Part shown: piece by piece, positions 1-5,727 of the stretch
Numbering within the stretch: position 1 is the first letter of the stretch
How the letters are laid out: every line of letters starts with the position of its first letter
From: an uncultured Pseudomonadota bacterium
Lineage (GTDB): Bacteria > Pseudomonadota > Alphaproteobacteria > RF32 > CAG-239
NCBI GenBank assembly: GCA_949295395.1
Contig: CASFLB010000073.1
Span: 1 to 5,728, forward strand
DNA: 5,728 nucleotides
Direction of reading: 5' to 3'
The notes under the pieces: model-generated
What the model was told of the DNA's origin: nothing
The model's input: only the letters and a program-made list of their open reading frames with translations
Database searches by the model: none
Program-made: the position numbers and the translations under genes

Positions 1-360
1 CTTGCCCTTATCGGGCTTTGGCTTTTGTGGCGTGGCTTTTTAATCTTGCGCCGCAAAAGTAAAAAACGCTATGCCTTCCGTTTGCTTAGCGCTTATCCGC
101 AGAACAATATCGAATCGGCGGTACAGATGTCTAATCTGTTGCGACGAATCTGTGTGCTTAAATTTCCACAGGCAACGGCTTTGTTTGGTCAAAATTGGAT
201 TGACTTTCTTAATCAGCATAGCAAGAAAAAAATTATGGGGCAAACCGCAAAACTCCTTATCAATGCCCCTTATATTAGGCACTCATCTCCTGATTTTAGC
301 GGTGAGGATGTGGCTCAACTTCGTGATTTTTGTCGTGAGTGGATTGGAGAAAATCTATGA
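1..360 (+). CDS. DUF4381 family membrane protein of the Bat operon, 3' part only
   Basis: The reading frame is already open at base 1, so the gene is cut by the window edge and no start can be chosen (a TTG at 25 is internal). The visible 119 residues begin inside a hydrophobic segment (about residues 1-17, LALIGLWLLW...) followed by a basic stretch (RRKSKKR, 17-23). This fits a TM helix followed by a cytoplasmic domain. The rest has the pattern I associate with DUF4381: a LLRRI motif (46-50), GQNWIDFL (63-70), a short LL..APY segment (85-91) and a final REWI (112-115). The family is small, with a single TM helix, and sits between DUF58 and the BatA VWA gene in proteobacterial Bat operons, which matches the position here. 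Its biochemical role is unknown. Its stop TGA overlaps the batA start (ATGA), so the two genes are probably translationally coupled. The family call rests on motif pattern and context and is fairly secure. Confidence 0.82.
   Translation, partial: LALIGLWLLWRGFLILRRKSKKRYAFRLLSAYPQNNIESAVQMSNLLRRICVLKFPQATALFGQNWIDFLNQHSKKKIMGQTAKLLINAPYIRHSSPDFSGEDVAQLRDFCREWIGENL
346..350 (+). promoter_or_regulatory. Ribosome binding site that fixes the batA start
   Basis: GGAGA at 346-350 has its GGAG core 7 nt before the ATG at 357, which is ideal Shine-Dalgarno spacing. The site lies inside the last codons of the upstream gene. It supports ATG 357 over the in-frame GTG at 339, which has no comparable site and would add six residues to a protein whose family normally starts just before the first TM helix. 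Confidence 0.8.
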
Positions 361-1364
361 ACCATTTCGCTTATCCTCAGATGTTTTGGCTTTTGCTTTT
401 GCCCTTTATTTTTCGCGCCATTCTTCCGGCTGTGCGCGGGTTACATGGCGATGCTTTACGCGTTCCGTTTCTCAAAGACATTGAACGCATTAATATCAAA
501 GCCGGCGGCGTATGGAATGCCACGGCTCCTACCATCAAAAAAAGCCCATTAAATAAAATCGTATTGTTTTTAATTTGGGCTTTATTGGTCACGGCGGTTG
601 CACGTCCGCTTTGGGTCGGAAAGCCGGTACGCTTACCTGCTATGAGCCGAGATATTCTTCTTGTGGTGGATATTTCAACCTCAATGCTAGAGCAAGATTT
701 TGTTCTTGGAAATCGCCGTGTTGACCGTTTGACCGCCGTTAAAAAAACTGCTACCGACTTTATTCGTAAACGCGTTGATGATCGCATAGGCTTGGTTTTA
801 TTCGGCTCGCTCGCTTATGTTCAGGCTCCAATTACTTATGATAAAAAATCCGTTGAAGAAATTTTGCTGGCCACAGATGCCGGTATGGCCGGAAATTCAA
901 CCTCTATCGGTGACGCGATTGGTGCCTCGCTCAAATCCTTGCGCTCAAGCTCAAACCTTGATAAAAAAGTCATCATCCTTTTAACCGATGGCGAAAACAA
1001 CAGCGGCCGTCTCTCTTTAGCTCAGGCCATTAAGCTCGCAAAAGATGAAAATGTAAAAATCTATACTATTGGCGTTGGGGCTGAAAAAAGCCTGATTAAT
1101 TCTATCTTTGGGATTAATTTAAGCATGCCCTCCGGCCTTGATGAAGAAAGCCTCGCGCAGATTGCTAAAGAAACCGAAGGCTCTTATTTCAGAGCCAAAA
1201 ACACCCAAAGCCTTGAAAAAATTTATGCCGAAATTGATAAGCTCGAGGCTAATGAAAATGAAGCCAAATTTGTACGAGATGTGCAAGAGCGCTTTTATAT
1301 TCCGCTTTCTGCCGCCTTGTTGTTGAGCTTGTTCTTGTTCTTTTGGCAAAGACGGAGGGGTTAA
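357..1364 (+). CDS. batA: BatA-like von Willebrand factor A domain membrane protein
   Basis: The protein has 335 residues from ATG 357. Two hydrophobic segments come first (about 9-24 and 66-82), then a VWA domain (about 97-295), then a C-terminal TM helix (about 313-330) ending in QRRRG. This is the standard BatA layout and length. The metal-ion-dependent adhesion site is complete: DISTS (D105, S107, S109), a threonine in GNSTSIGDA (T182) and D211 in LLTDGEN. It should therefore bind a divalent cation and a partner protein. Another family hallmark is LDEESLAQIAKETEGSYFRA (261-280). Known Bat VWA proteins are membrane-anchored and are thought to act with a MoxR AAA+ ATPase; which side of the membrane the VWA domain faces cannot be settled here. 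The start overlaps the preceding stop by 4 nt, and the next gene begins 3 nt after this stop, so it sits inside one operon. Family assignment is confident; cellular function (aerotolerance or envelope stress) is only a family-level label. Confidence 0.93.
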   Translation: MNHFAYPQMFWLLLLPFIFRAILPAVRGLHGDALRVPFLKDIERINIKAGGVWNATAPTIKKSPLNKIVLFLIWALLVTAVARPLWVGKPVRLPAMSRDILLVVDISTSMLEQDFVLGNRRVDRLTAVKKTATDFIRKRVDDRIGLVLFGSLAYVQAPITYDKKSVEEILLATDAGMAGNSTSIGDAIGASLKSLRSSSNLDKKVIILLTDGENNSGRLSLAQAIKLAKDENVKIYTIGVGAEKSLINSIFGINLSMPSGLDEESLAQIAKETEGSYFRAKNTQSLEKIYAEIDKLEANENEAKFVRDVQERFYIPLSAALLLSLFLFFWQRRRG

Positions 1365-1367
1365 ATC

Positions 1368-3059
1368 ATGAATGAATTTTTAAATAATTTTCATTTTCTT
1401 CGTCCATGGTGGCTCGTGGCTCTTGTCTTGCCGCTGATTTTGATGTTTAAGTTTTCTCATAGCGGACAGTCCTTATCTAGCTGGGTCAAGGTCTGCGATA
1501 AAAAACTGCTTAACTTCTTGCTGATTAAAGGAAGCTCCAAGCAAAGACGTTTTGTTTCCATTTTGGCGTTTATTGGTTCGATTGCGGCGATTTTAGCCCT
1601 TGCCGGTCCATCATGGAACAAAATCGAGATTCCTTCTTTAGCTCCGCAAAATCCGGTGATGCTGGTTTTGGACTTGTCTTCTGACATCAGTAAAACCGAC
1701 ATCACTCCCAATCGTTTGGCGCGTGCAAAATTTAAAATTACAGACTTATTGGAACAGCTTAAAACCCAACAAGTTGGTTTGATTGTTTACAGCGGCGAAC
1801 CCTTTATGATTACGCCGATTACCGACGATGCCAAACTTATTATCAATCTTTTGCCCGAAGTCGACCGCAAAATTATGCCCATCAACGGTAGCCGCCTTGA
1901 CCGAGCCATAGCTTTTGCCACACAAAAATTGTCCGAAGCCGGCTTTGCGCAAGGAAATATCATAATCTTTGCCGGAAGCGGCGGGCAAGACAACGCTCTG
2001 GCTCTTAAAGCGGCCGAAAAAGCCAAAAGCGAAGGCTATAAAGTATCAGCTTTAGCCATTAGCGCCAATAATATTTCTATTCTTAAAGAGATTGCGCAAC
2101 GAGGCGGTGGCATTTATCAAAAGATCTCGGCTAATGACAGGGATATTTCCGCCTTTATATCTTTGTTTGAGGCCGAGCGCTCTGATGAATTAAAAACCTC
2201 GGACAACAAACGTGCCATTTGGCTGGATTATGGCTATTATCTGTGCTTTATCCCGTTGTTGTGCTGTTTATACTTTTTCCGCAAAGGCGTGCTGATTCTA
2301 GTCTTTATGCTTTCTTGCGGTGCTCCTGCTTATGCCGGATTTTTCTTAAATGACAATCAAGAGGGGATGAAGGCTTTTAATCAGCAAGACTACGCAACCG
2401 CCGCGCAAAAGTTTAAAGATATCGACTGGAAGGCCTCAAGTCTTTATAAATCCGGGGATTATCAAAAAGCTCTTGCCGCCTTTAATCAAAGTCAAAGCCC
2501 GGAGGCTCTTTATAATCAGGGCAACGCGTTGGCCAAAAGCGGCAAAATCGACGAGGCTATCAAAAAATATGAAGAAGTCTTGAAAAATAATCCGAATCAT
2601 GAAGACGCAAAGTTTAATCTTGAGTATTTGAAACAGCAACAGCAACAACAAAACCAAAACCAAAATCAGAATCAGGACAAACAAGACCAACAGCAAAATC
2701 AGCAACAGCAAGAACAAAATCAGCCGCAAAACAATTCTGACCAAAATCAGGAGCAAAACCAAGACCAACAGCAGCAGAATCAACAAAATCAAGCTCAAGA
2801 TTCTCAAGAAAATAAACAGCAAGATTCTGAAGAACAACAGCAACAACCTCTTGATAATCAAAAGGCTGATGATACCGAGCAAAAAGCGGAGCAACAACCA
2901 AAACCACAACCTGTTCAACAAAATCAAGATGATAAGCAAGAATATGATGAACAACTTCAGGCACGTGAGCAACAATATCGCGAAATTCCCGAAGACCCCG
3001 GTGGATTGTTGCGCGCGTTTATCTACAAAGAATATCAAAAAAACCGATATGGAGATTAG
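1368..3059 (+). CDS. batB: Fused BatB-BatC: VWA domain, TPR repeats and Q/N-rich C-terminal tail
   Basis: The protein has 563 residues. ATG 1368 is preceded by GGAGGGG (1354-1360), 7 nt away. The BatB half has TM segments at about 13-28 and 63-80, a VWA domain at about 96-270 and a hydrophobic pair at about 289-303 and 306-323. The BatC half starts near FFLNDNQEG (325-333) and carries TPR-type helices, the clearest at 380-422 (ALYNQGNALAKSG, then DEAIKKYEEVL, then NPNHEDAKFN). A Q/N-rich region follows (423-536), and the protein ends with a conserved block, IPEDPGGLLRAFIYKEY (540-556), typical of proteobacterial VWA-TPR fusions. The VWA metal site looks broken: DLSSD (102-106) has Asp in place of the last Ser, and the usual TDG is replaced by FAGSGG (201-206). 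The segment RKGVLILVFMLSCGAPAYAG (305-324) reads like a signal peptide with an AYA cleavage site, marking the fusion seam. In this family the TPR part is presumed to assemble Bat proteins. Assignment is confident; the mechanism is not. Confidence 0.92.
   Translation: MNEFLNNFHFLRPWWLVALVLPLILMFKFSHSGQSLSSWVKVCDKKLLNFLLIKGSSKQRRFVSILAFIGSIAAILALAGPSWNKIEIPSLAPQNPVMLVLDLSSDISKTDITPNRLARAKFKITDLLEQLKTQQVGLIVYSGEPFMITPITDDAKLIINLLPEVDRKIMPINGSRLDRAIAFATQKLSEAGFAQGNIIIFAGSGGQDNALALKAAEKAKSEGYKVSALAISANNISILKEIAQRGGGIYQKISANDRDISAFISLFEAERSDELKTSDNKRAIWLDYGYYLCFIPLLCCLYFFRKGVLILVFMLSCGAPAYAGFFLNDNQEGMKAFNQQDYATAAQKFKDIDWKASSLYKSGDYQKALAAFNQSQSPEALYNQGNALAKSGKIDEAIKKYEEVLKNNPNHEDAKFNLEYLKQQQQQQNQNQNQNQDKQDQQQNQQQQEQNQPQNNSDQNQEQNQDQQQQNQQNQAQDSQENKQQDSEEQQQQPLDNQKADDTEQKAEQQPKPQPVQQNQDDKQEYDEQLQAREQQYREIPEDPGGLLRAFIYKEYQKNRYGD
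2634..2975 (+). repeat. Q/N-rich low-complexity coding region (CAA/CAG/AAT runs) in batB-batC
   Basis: This stretch encodes residues 423-536 of the fused BatB-BatC protein. By hand count 53 of the 114 residues are Gln, with most of the rest Asn, Asp, Glu and Lys and almost no hydrophobic residues. It begins with six Gln in a row, then alternates NQ units (NQNQNQNQ). At DNA level it is CAA and CAG codons mixed with AAT/AAC, so it could change length by slippage, although mixed codons limit that. It is likely disordered and links the TPR part to the conserved C-terminal DPGGLLR block. Q-rich linkers are common at this place in the family. Confidence 0.9.
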
Positions 3060-3062
3060 CCA

Positions 3063-4847
3063 ATGAAAAAATTTGTCTTCTTATTAGCGGCTTTGATTGC
3101 CGGCTTCTCTCATCCGCTTTATGCTGCCGAGCTTAAAGCTTCACTTAATCAAAATCAGATTGTTCAGGGGGAGGCCGTTACCCTTACTTTGAGTTATGAC
3201 GGTGCTCAAACCAATGAACAGCCGAATTTTGCGCCATTGGATAAAGACTTTAACATCTTTTCGGTCAGCAATGCTTATCAGCATAATTATATAAACGGAA
3301 AAATCTCGCAAAAGCGCGAATGGAAAGTTCAGCTTATGCCGAAAGCTTCCGGAAATATAACGATTCCGGCCTTGGCTCTCGGTTCACTTAAAAGCCAACC
3401 TTTGTCCCTAGAAGTTTTACCGGCAAGCCCCGAAAATATCAAAAAGCAAAATGAACAAAATGCTCAAGCTGCTAATGCCCCGCGCTATGCGGTTGAAGCC
3501 GAAATTGATACTAAAACGCCTTATGTGCAACAAGAAGTTAATCTCACGCTTAAGATTTATGATACCGGTGGTTTGCAAATTGAGCGAATCGTTCCCTTGG
3601 TTAATGATGAAAATAGCTGGGTTATTCAGTCTTTAGGCGAGCCGGAGCTCGAAACGGTTAAAATCGGAGGCCAAGATGTTCGCGTCATTAATATAAAAAT
3701 GGCTCTCTTCCCGCAAAAAAGCGGGGAACTTGATGTTCCTGAAATTGCGGTTGAAGGATATTATTTGTCGCAAAGCAATAATGACCCAATGCAGAAGATT
3801 TTTGACAGCTTCGGTGCTTTTCGGATAAGTGCTCTTGATCCTGATTTGGCCGATATTTTTGCCACAAAAAATGTTGTTTCTTTGCGAACCGATCCGATGA
3901 AAATTTCGGTTAAACCTGTTCCGGTAGCGGCACAAGGCGGCTGGTGGGTTCCGGCCGAAAGTTTAGAGCTCTATTCTGAATGGAAGCCTAATCCGCCGAA
4001 ATTTAAGGTCGGAGAAGCTATTACCCGTAATATTTATATCAAAGCCGTCGGCGTTATGGATACACAACTGCCCAATATCAATTTTACCGATAGCGGCGCG
4101 CTTAAGCAATATCCTGAAAAGCCGCTTAGTGAGGTTAAAATCGAAAACGGCAAAATTGTGTCTTATCGCCTGATTTCAAATGTTTATATTCCGTCGAAAA
4201 GCGGAAATGTAACCATTCCGGAAGTCAGTGTTAAATGGTTTAATGTTAAAACACAACAACTTGAAACTAGTTCGTTGCCGGCAATGAGCGTTTCGGTTGA
4301 GGCAAATCCAAGTGCTCTTCCTCAGGAAGAAGAAATTGTTGAAAAACCGAGAATTTCTGCTCCAACAACGGCGGCTGTTAATGATACACCGGCTAAAAAC
4401 GCCTCAGTTGCTAACGAACAGCCGGATTGGCGTGTTGCGGCGTTAACCGCCTTTGGCGCCGGTTTGTTCCTCGGGGTTTTGATTTTTGCCTTTTTCCGTG
4501 CGAAAAAAAACTATCAGCAAAGTGGCGAAAGTTTGAAAAACTTTGATAAAGCCGTTATCAAATATGCCAAAGAAAAAGACCTTAAAAACCTTCGGGACAG
4601 CCTCATCGCTTGGGCTAAAGAAACTTATCCAAATGCGGAAATTTCGAACCTAAATGATGTGGCGGCGAATTTTGCTGATATGATATTTAAGGCTGAGCTT
4701 GATAAGCTTTCGTCCTGCCTCTATGGTAAAGAAAACCTGATTTGGGATAACAGCGGTTTCTTATCAGCTTTTGAAAACATACACAAGAAAAAGCCTCATT
4801 CCTCGCATAAGGGCGAAAAACCTTTGCCTGAACTCTATAAAAAGTAA
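3063..4847 (+). CDS. batD: BatD-like membrane-anchored periplasmic protein (oxygen tolerance family)
   Basis: The protein has 594 residues. ATG 3063 lies 3 nt after the upstream stop, with GGAG (3051-3054) 8 nt before it. A clear Sec signal peptide opens the protein: MKK, a hydrophobic core, then HPLYA with probable cleavage after A21 or A22. The periplasmic part (about 23-455) is beta-rich and shows one motif three times: MPKASGNITIPAL (92-104), FPQKSGELDVPEI (216-228) and IPSKSGNVTIPEV (376-388). These mark successive Ig-like segments typical of BatD. A family signature, WWVPAESLELYSEW (294-307), starts the third. One TM helix follows (about 457-478, then RAKK), and then a cytoplasmic domain of about 110 residues (AKEKDLKNLRDSLIAWAKETYP, and later LDKLSSCLYG and W561) as in proteobacterial BatD. 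The tail ends in a basic His/Lys-rich stretch. It is the last gene before a terminator. It probably joins the BatA and BatB-BatC membrane assembly; the ligand is unknown. Family assignment is confident. Confidence 0.92.
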   Translation: MKKFVFLLAALIAGFSHPLYAAELKASLNQNQIVQGEAVTLTLSYDGAQTNEQPNFAPLDKDFNIFSVSNAYQHNYINGKISQKREWKVQLMPKASGNITIPALALGSLKSQPLSLEVLPASPENIKKQNEQNAQAANAPRYAVEAEIDTKTPYVQQEVNLTLKIYDTGGLQIERIVPLVNDENSWVIQSLGEPELETVKIGGQDVRVINIKMALFPQKSGELDVPEIAVEGYYLSQSNNDPMQKIFDSFGAFRISALDPDLADIFATKNVVSLRTDPMKISVKPVPVAAQGGWWVPAESLELYSEWKPNPPKFKVGEAITRNIYIKAVGVMDTQLPNINFTDSGALKQYPEKPLSEVKIENGKIVSYRLISNVYIPSKSGNVTIPEVSVKWFNVKTQQLETSSLPAMSVSVEANPSALPQEEEIVEKPRISAPTTAAVNDTPAKNASVANEQPDWRVAALTAFGAGLFLGVLIFAFFRAKKNYQQSGESLKNFDKAVIKYAKEKDLKNLRDSLIAWAKETYPNAEISNLNDVAANFADMIFKAELDKLSSCLYGKENLIWDNSGFLSAFENIHKKKPHSSHKGEKPLPELYKK

Positions 4848-4854
4848 AAAAAAT

Positions 4855-4882
4855 AAAGCCGTGGTCAAACCGCGGCTTTTTT
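4855..4882 (+). terminator. Rho-independent terminator of the bat operon, probably bidirectional
   Basis: It starts 7 nt after the batD stop codon. An 11-bp stem (4855-4865 with 4869-4879), GC-rich in its upper part, has one G-T wobble and a 3-nt CAA loop. The T-run at 4877-4882 forms the end of the stem and the tail. On the - strand the same stem is followed by another long T-rich run (complement of the A-run at 4845-4854), so it could also stop transcription coming from the right. This suits convergent genes. Confidence 0.92.
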
Positions 4883-4910
4883 ATTCTGTTAATTTTTTTC
4901 TCTTTGTATC

Positions 4911-5021
4911 TTATCCTTTGTCGTTAAGCCTCTTTGGGTCAATAACTCTCAAAGTTATTCTTTTATTTTTCGTCTTAGCTCCATTGTAAAGTTGTGTTAC
5001 TTGTTTGCGAACTTTTGGCAT
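4911..5021 (-). CDS. Doubtful 36-residue basic small ORF between the two hairpins
   Basis: On the - strand an ATG (complement of 5019-5021) opens 36 codons and ends at TAA (4911-4913). The product starts MPKVRKQVTQLY and ends in RVIDPKRLNDKG. It is strongly basic, with no TM segment and no cysteine, and I do not recognise it. A GAGG lies 8 nt upstream of the ATG, but that GAGG is part of the arm of the 13-bp hairpin at 5022-5059. Translation would therefore need the hairpin to open, or the match is a coincidence. Against it: the length is within what chance gives in AT-rich intergenic DNA, AAA-rich sequence yields Lys anyway, and no separate promoter is evident. For it: it fills most of the space between two terminator-like hairpins, and its composition is not monotonous. 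It is listed so that it can be tested, not as an established gene. Confidence 0.2.
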   Translation of the reverse strand: MPKVRKQVTQLYNGAKTKNKRITLRVIDPKRLNDKG

Positions 5022-5059
5022 AAAGAAAACCTCGCTTGTTGCCAAACGAGGTTTTCTTT
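5022..5059 (-). terminator. Perfect 13-bp hairpin, probable terminator of the Cys-rich gene
   Basis: AAAGAAAACCTCG (5022-5034) is exactly complementary to CGAGGTTTTCTTT (5047-5059), with a 12-nt loop. It begins about 20 nt beyond the - strand stop codon at 5080-5082. Read on the - strand, the second arm ends in TTTTCTTTA, a T-rich tail in the place expected of an intrinsic terminator. Read on the + strand the arm ends in TTTTCTTTT, so it could act in both directions. The T-tract is interrupted by C and the stem base is A/T only, so efficiency may be moderate. Confidence 0.75.
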
Positions 5060-5079
5060 TATGTTATTTTCTCCTTTTT

Positions 5080-5727
5080 TTAGAGACAGCATGTACATCC
5101 ACTATAAGGATAATAATCTTGTCCATAGGGGCAACAACACTTCTTTCCTGCGTTGTAAATAAAGTTTTGACCAGCCGGACAGGTTCCTGTACAAGCATTA
5201 ACTCTATAATCCTCTGAAATGCAAACACTTCCACGTTTTGTATATCCCCATTGGCAACTATCTAGCCTATATCTTTTGGTACCGCTACTGCAGTCGGAAT
5301 TTACATCTGCACAAATGCTACAGTATCCATATTCTGGACAAGAGGTAAGTGGATATGTATAAGATGAACAGGTTTTAACTTTACAAACTTTTTTACAGCT
5401 GTCTCCGTCTTGTTTATATCCGCTGTCACAGCTATCAAGTTTGTACTTCGTACTTCCTGTCGTACAATCTGAGTTTTTGACCGTACATGATGAGCACTTA
5501 CCGTGAAGCGGGCAACTTGACAAACCGTAGCCCGAACAGGTTTCGGCCGTACAAACTTGTATACAAGTATTTCCGCTCTTGGTATAGCCACTTTCACAAC
5601 TATCAAGTTTATACTTGGTGCTTCCGGTCGAGCAATCTGTATTGACCGGTGTACAGGTCGAACAATTACCATGACTTGGGCAAGTACTTAAACCGTATCC
5701 TGAACAAGTTTCGGCCGTACATACCTT
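5080..5727 (-). CDS. Cysteine-rich tandem-repeat protein, C-terminal part (start outside window)
   Basis: The - strand frame is open from the right edge to the TAA at 5080-5082, giving 215 residues; the N terminus is missing. An in-frame TTG at 5523 is only a Leu inside repeat 2, so a start there would be wrong. Three tandem repeats fill visible residues 2-57, 58-113 and 114-172, each with eight cysteines in fixed order and a shared core (T/R)KYKLDSC.SGY or close variant. A distinct tail (173-215) has eight more cysteines, including CCC and a final CTCCL. In total 32 of 215 residues are Cys, in even numbers per unit, which suggests a disulfide-bonded, exported protein loosely like EGF- or TNFR-type modules. 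The repeats carry no obvious catalytic motif. The signal peptide, if present, is beyond the window. The gene is convergent to the bat operon and separated from it by terminators, so a functional link is not implied. I recall similar repeats in proteins of uncultured gut Alphaproteobacteria, but I cannot name a family; function is unknown. Confidence 0.85.
   Translation of the reverse strand, partial: KVCTAETCSGYGLSTCPSHGNCSTCTPVNTDCSTGSTKYKLDSCESGYTKSGNTCIQVCTAETCSGYGLSSCPLHGKCSSCTVKNSDCTTGSTKYKLDSCDSGYKQDGDSCKKVCKVKTCSSYTYPLTSCPEYGYCSICADVNSDCSSGTKRYRLDSCQWGYTKRGSVCISEDYRVNACTGTCPAGQNFIYNAGKKCCCPYGQDYYPYSGCTCCL
5212..5724 (-). repeat. Three tandem 56-59-codon repeats inside the Cys-rich gene
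   Basis: On the - strand repeat 1 is 5724-5557, repeat 2 is 5556-5389 (both 56 codons) and repeat 3 is 5388-5212 (59 codons, with two extra residues after the second Cys). By hand alignment repeats 1 and 2 share 40 of 56 residues. A 14-nt block (GTTTCGGCCGTACA on the + strand) recurs exactly at 5540-5553 and 5708-5721, 168 bases apart. Repeat 3 is more diverged but keeps all eight cysteines and the LDSC..GYTK core. More repeats may lie beyond the right edge. Confidence 0.9.

Noticed and set aside
339..356. GTG at 339 as start of BatA, adding six residues
   Set aside because: ATG 357 has a GGAG 7 nt upstream and makes the typical ATGA overlap; GTG 339 has no good ribosome binding site.
71..484. 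Open frame of 137 codons on the + strand
   Set aside because: It overlaps the end of the DUF4381 gene and the start of batA in another frame and has no family pattern.
2436..3038. 200-codon - strand frame rich in Leu, Ile and Val
   Set aside because: It is the antisense of the CAA/CAG/AAT-rich region; the hydrophobic runs are a by-product of complementing Gln/Asn codons.
4941..4959. 7-bp hairpin AATAACT/AGTTATT followed by T-rich DNA as a third terminator
   Set aside because: The stem has only one G-C pair and is too weak to support on sequence alone.
4771..4989. 72-codon + strand frame crossing the end of batD
   Set aside because: It overlaps batD out of frame and runs through the operon terminator; its hydrophobic end comes from T-rich spacer.
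5050..5074. GGAG (- strand, 5074-5071) just after the Cys-rich stop as a ribosome site for another gene
   Set aside because: The codon at the right spacing is ATA, not a usual start, and the frame behind it closes after about 20 codons.
5080..5523. Complete 147-residue Cys-rich protein starting at TTG 5523
   Set aside because: The frame is open to the window edge and the same repeat continues upstream of 5523, so the TTG is an internal Leu codon.
5301..5672. 123-codon - strand frame overlapping the Cys-rich gene
   Set aside because: It is a shifted-frame shadow kept open by the repeated DNA; it lacks the conserved Cys pattern.
5212..5724. CRISPR-like or intergenic repeat array
   Set aside because: The units are 168-177 bases, lie in one open frame and differ mostly at third positions, so they are coding repeats.
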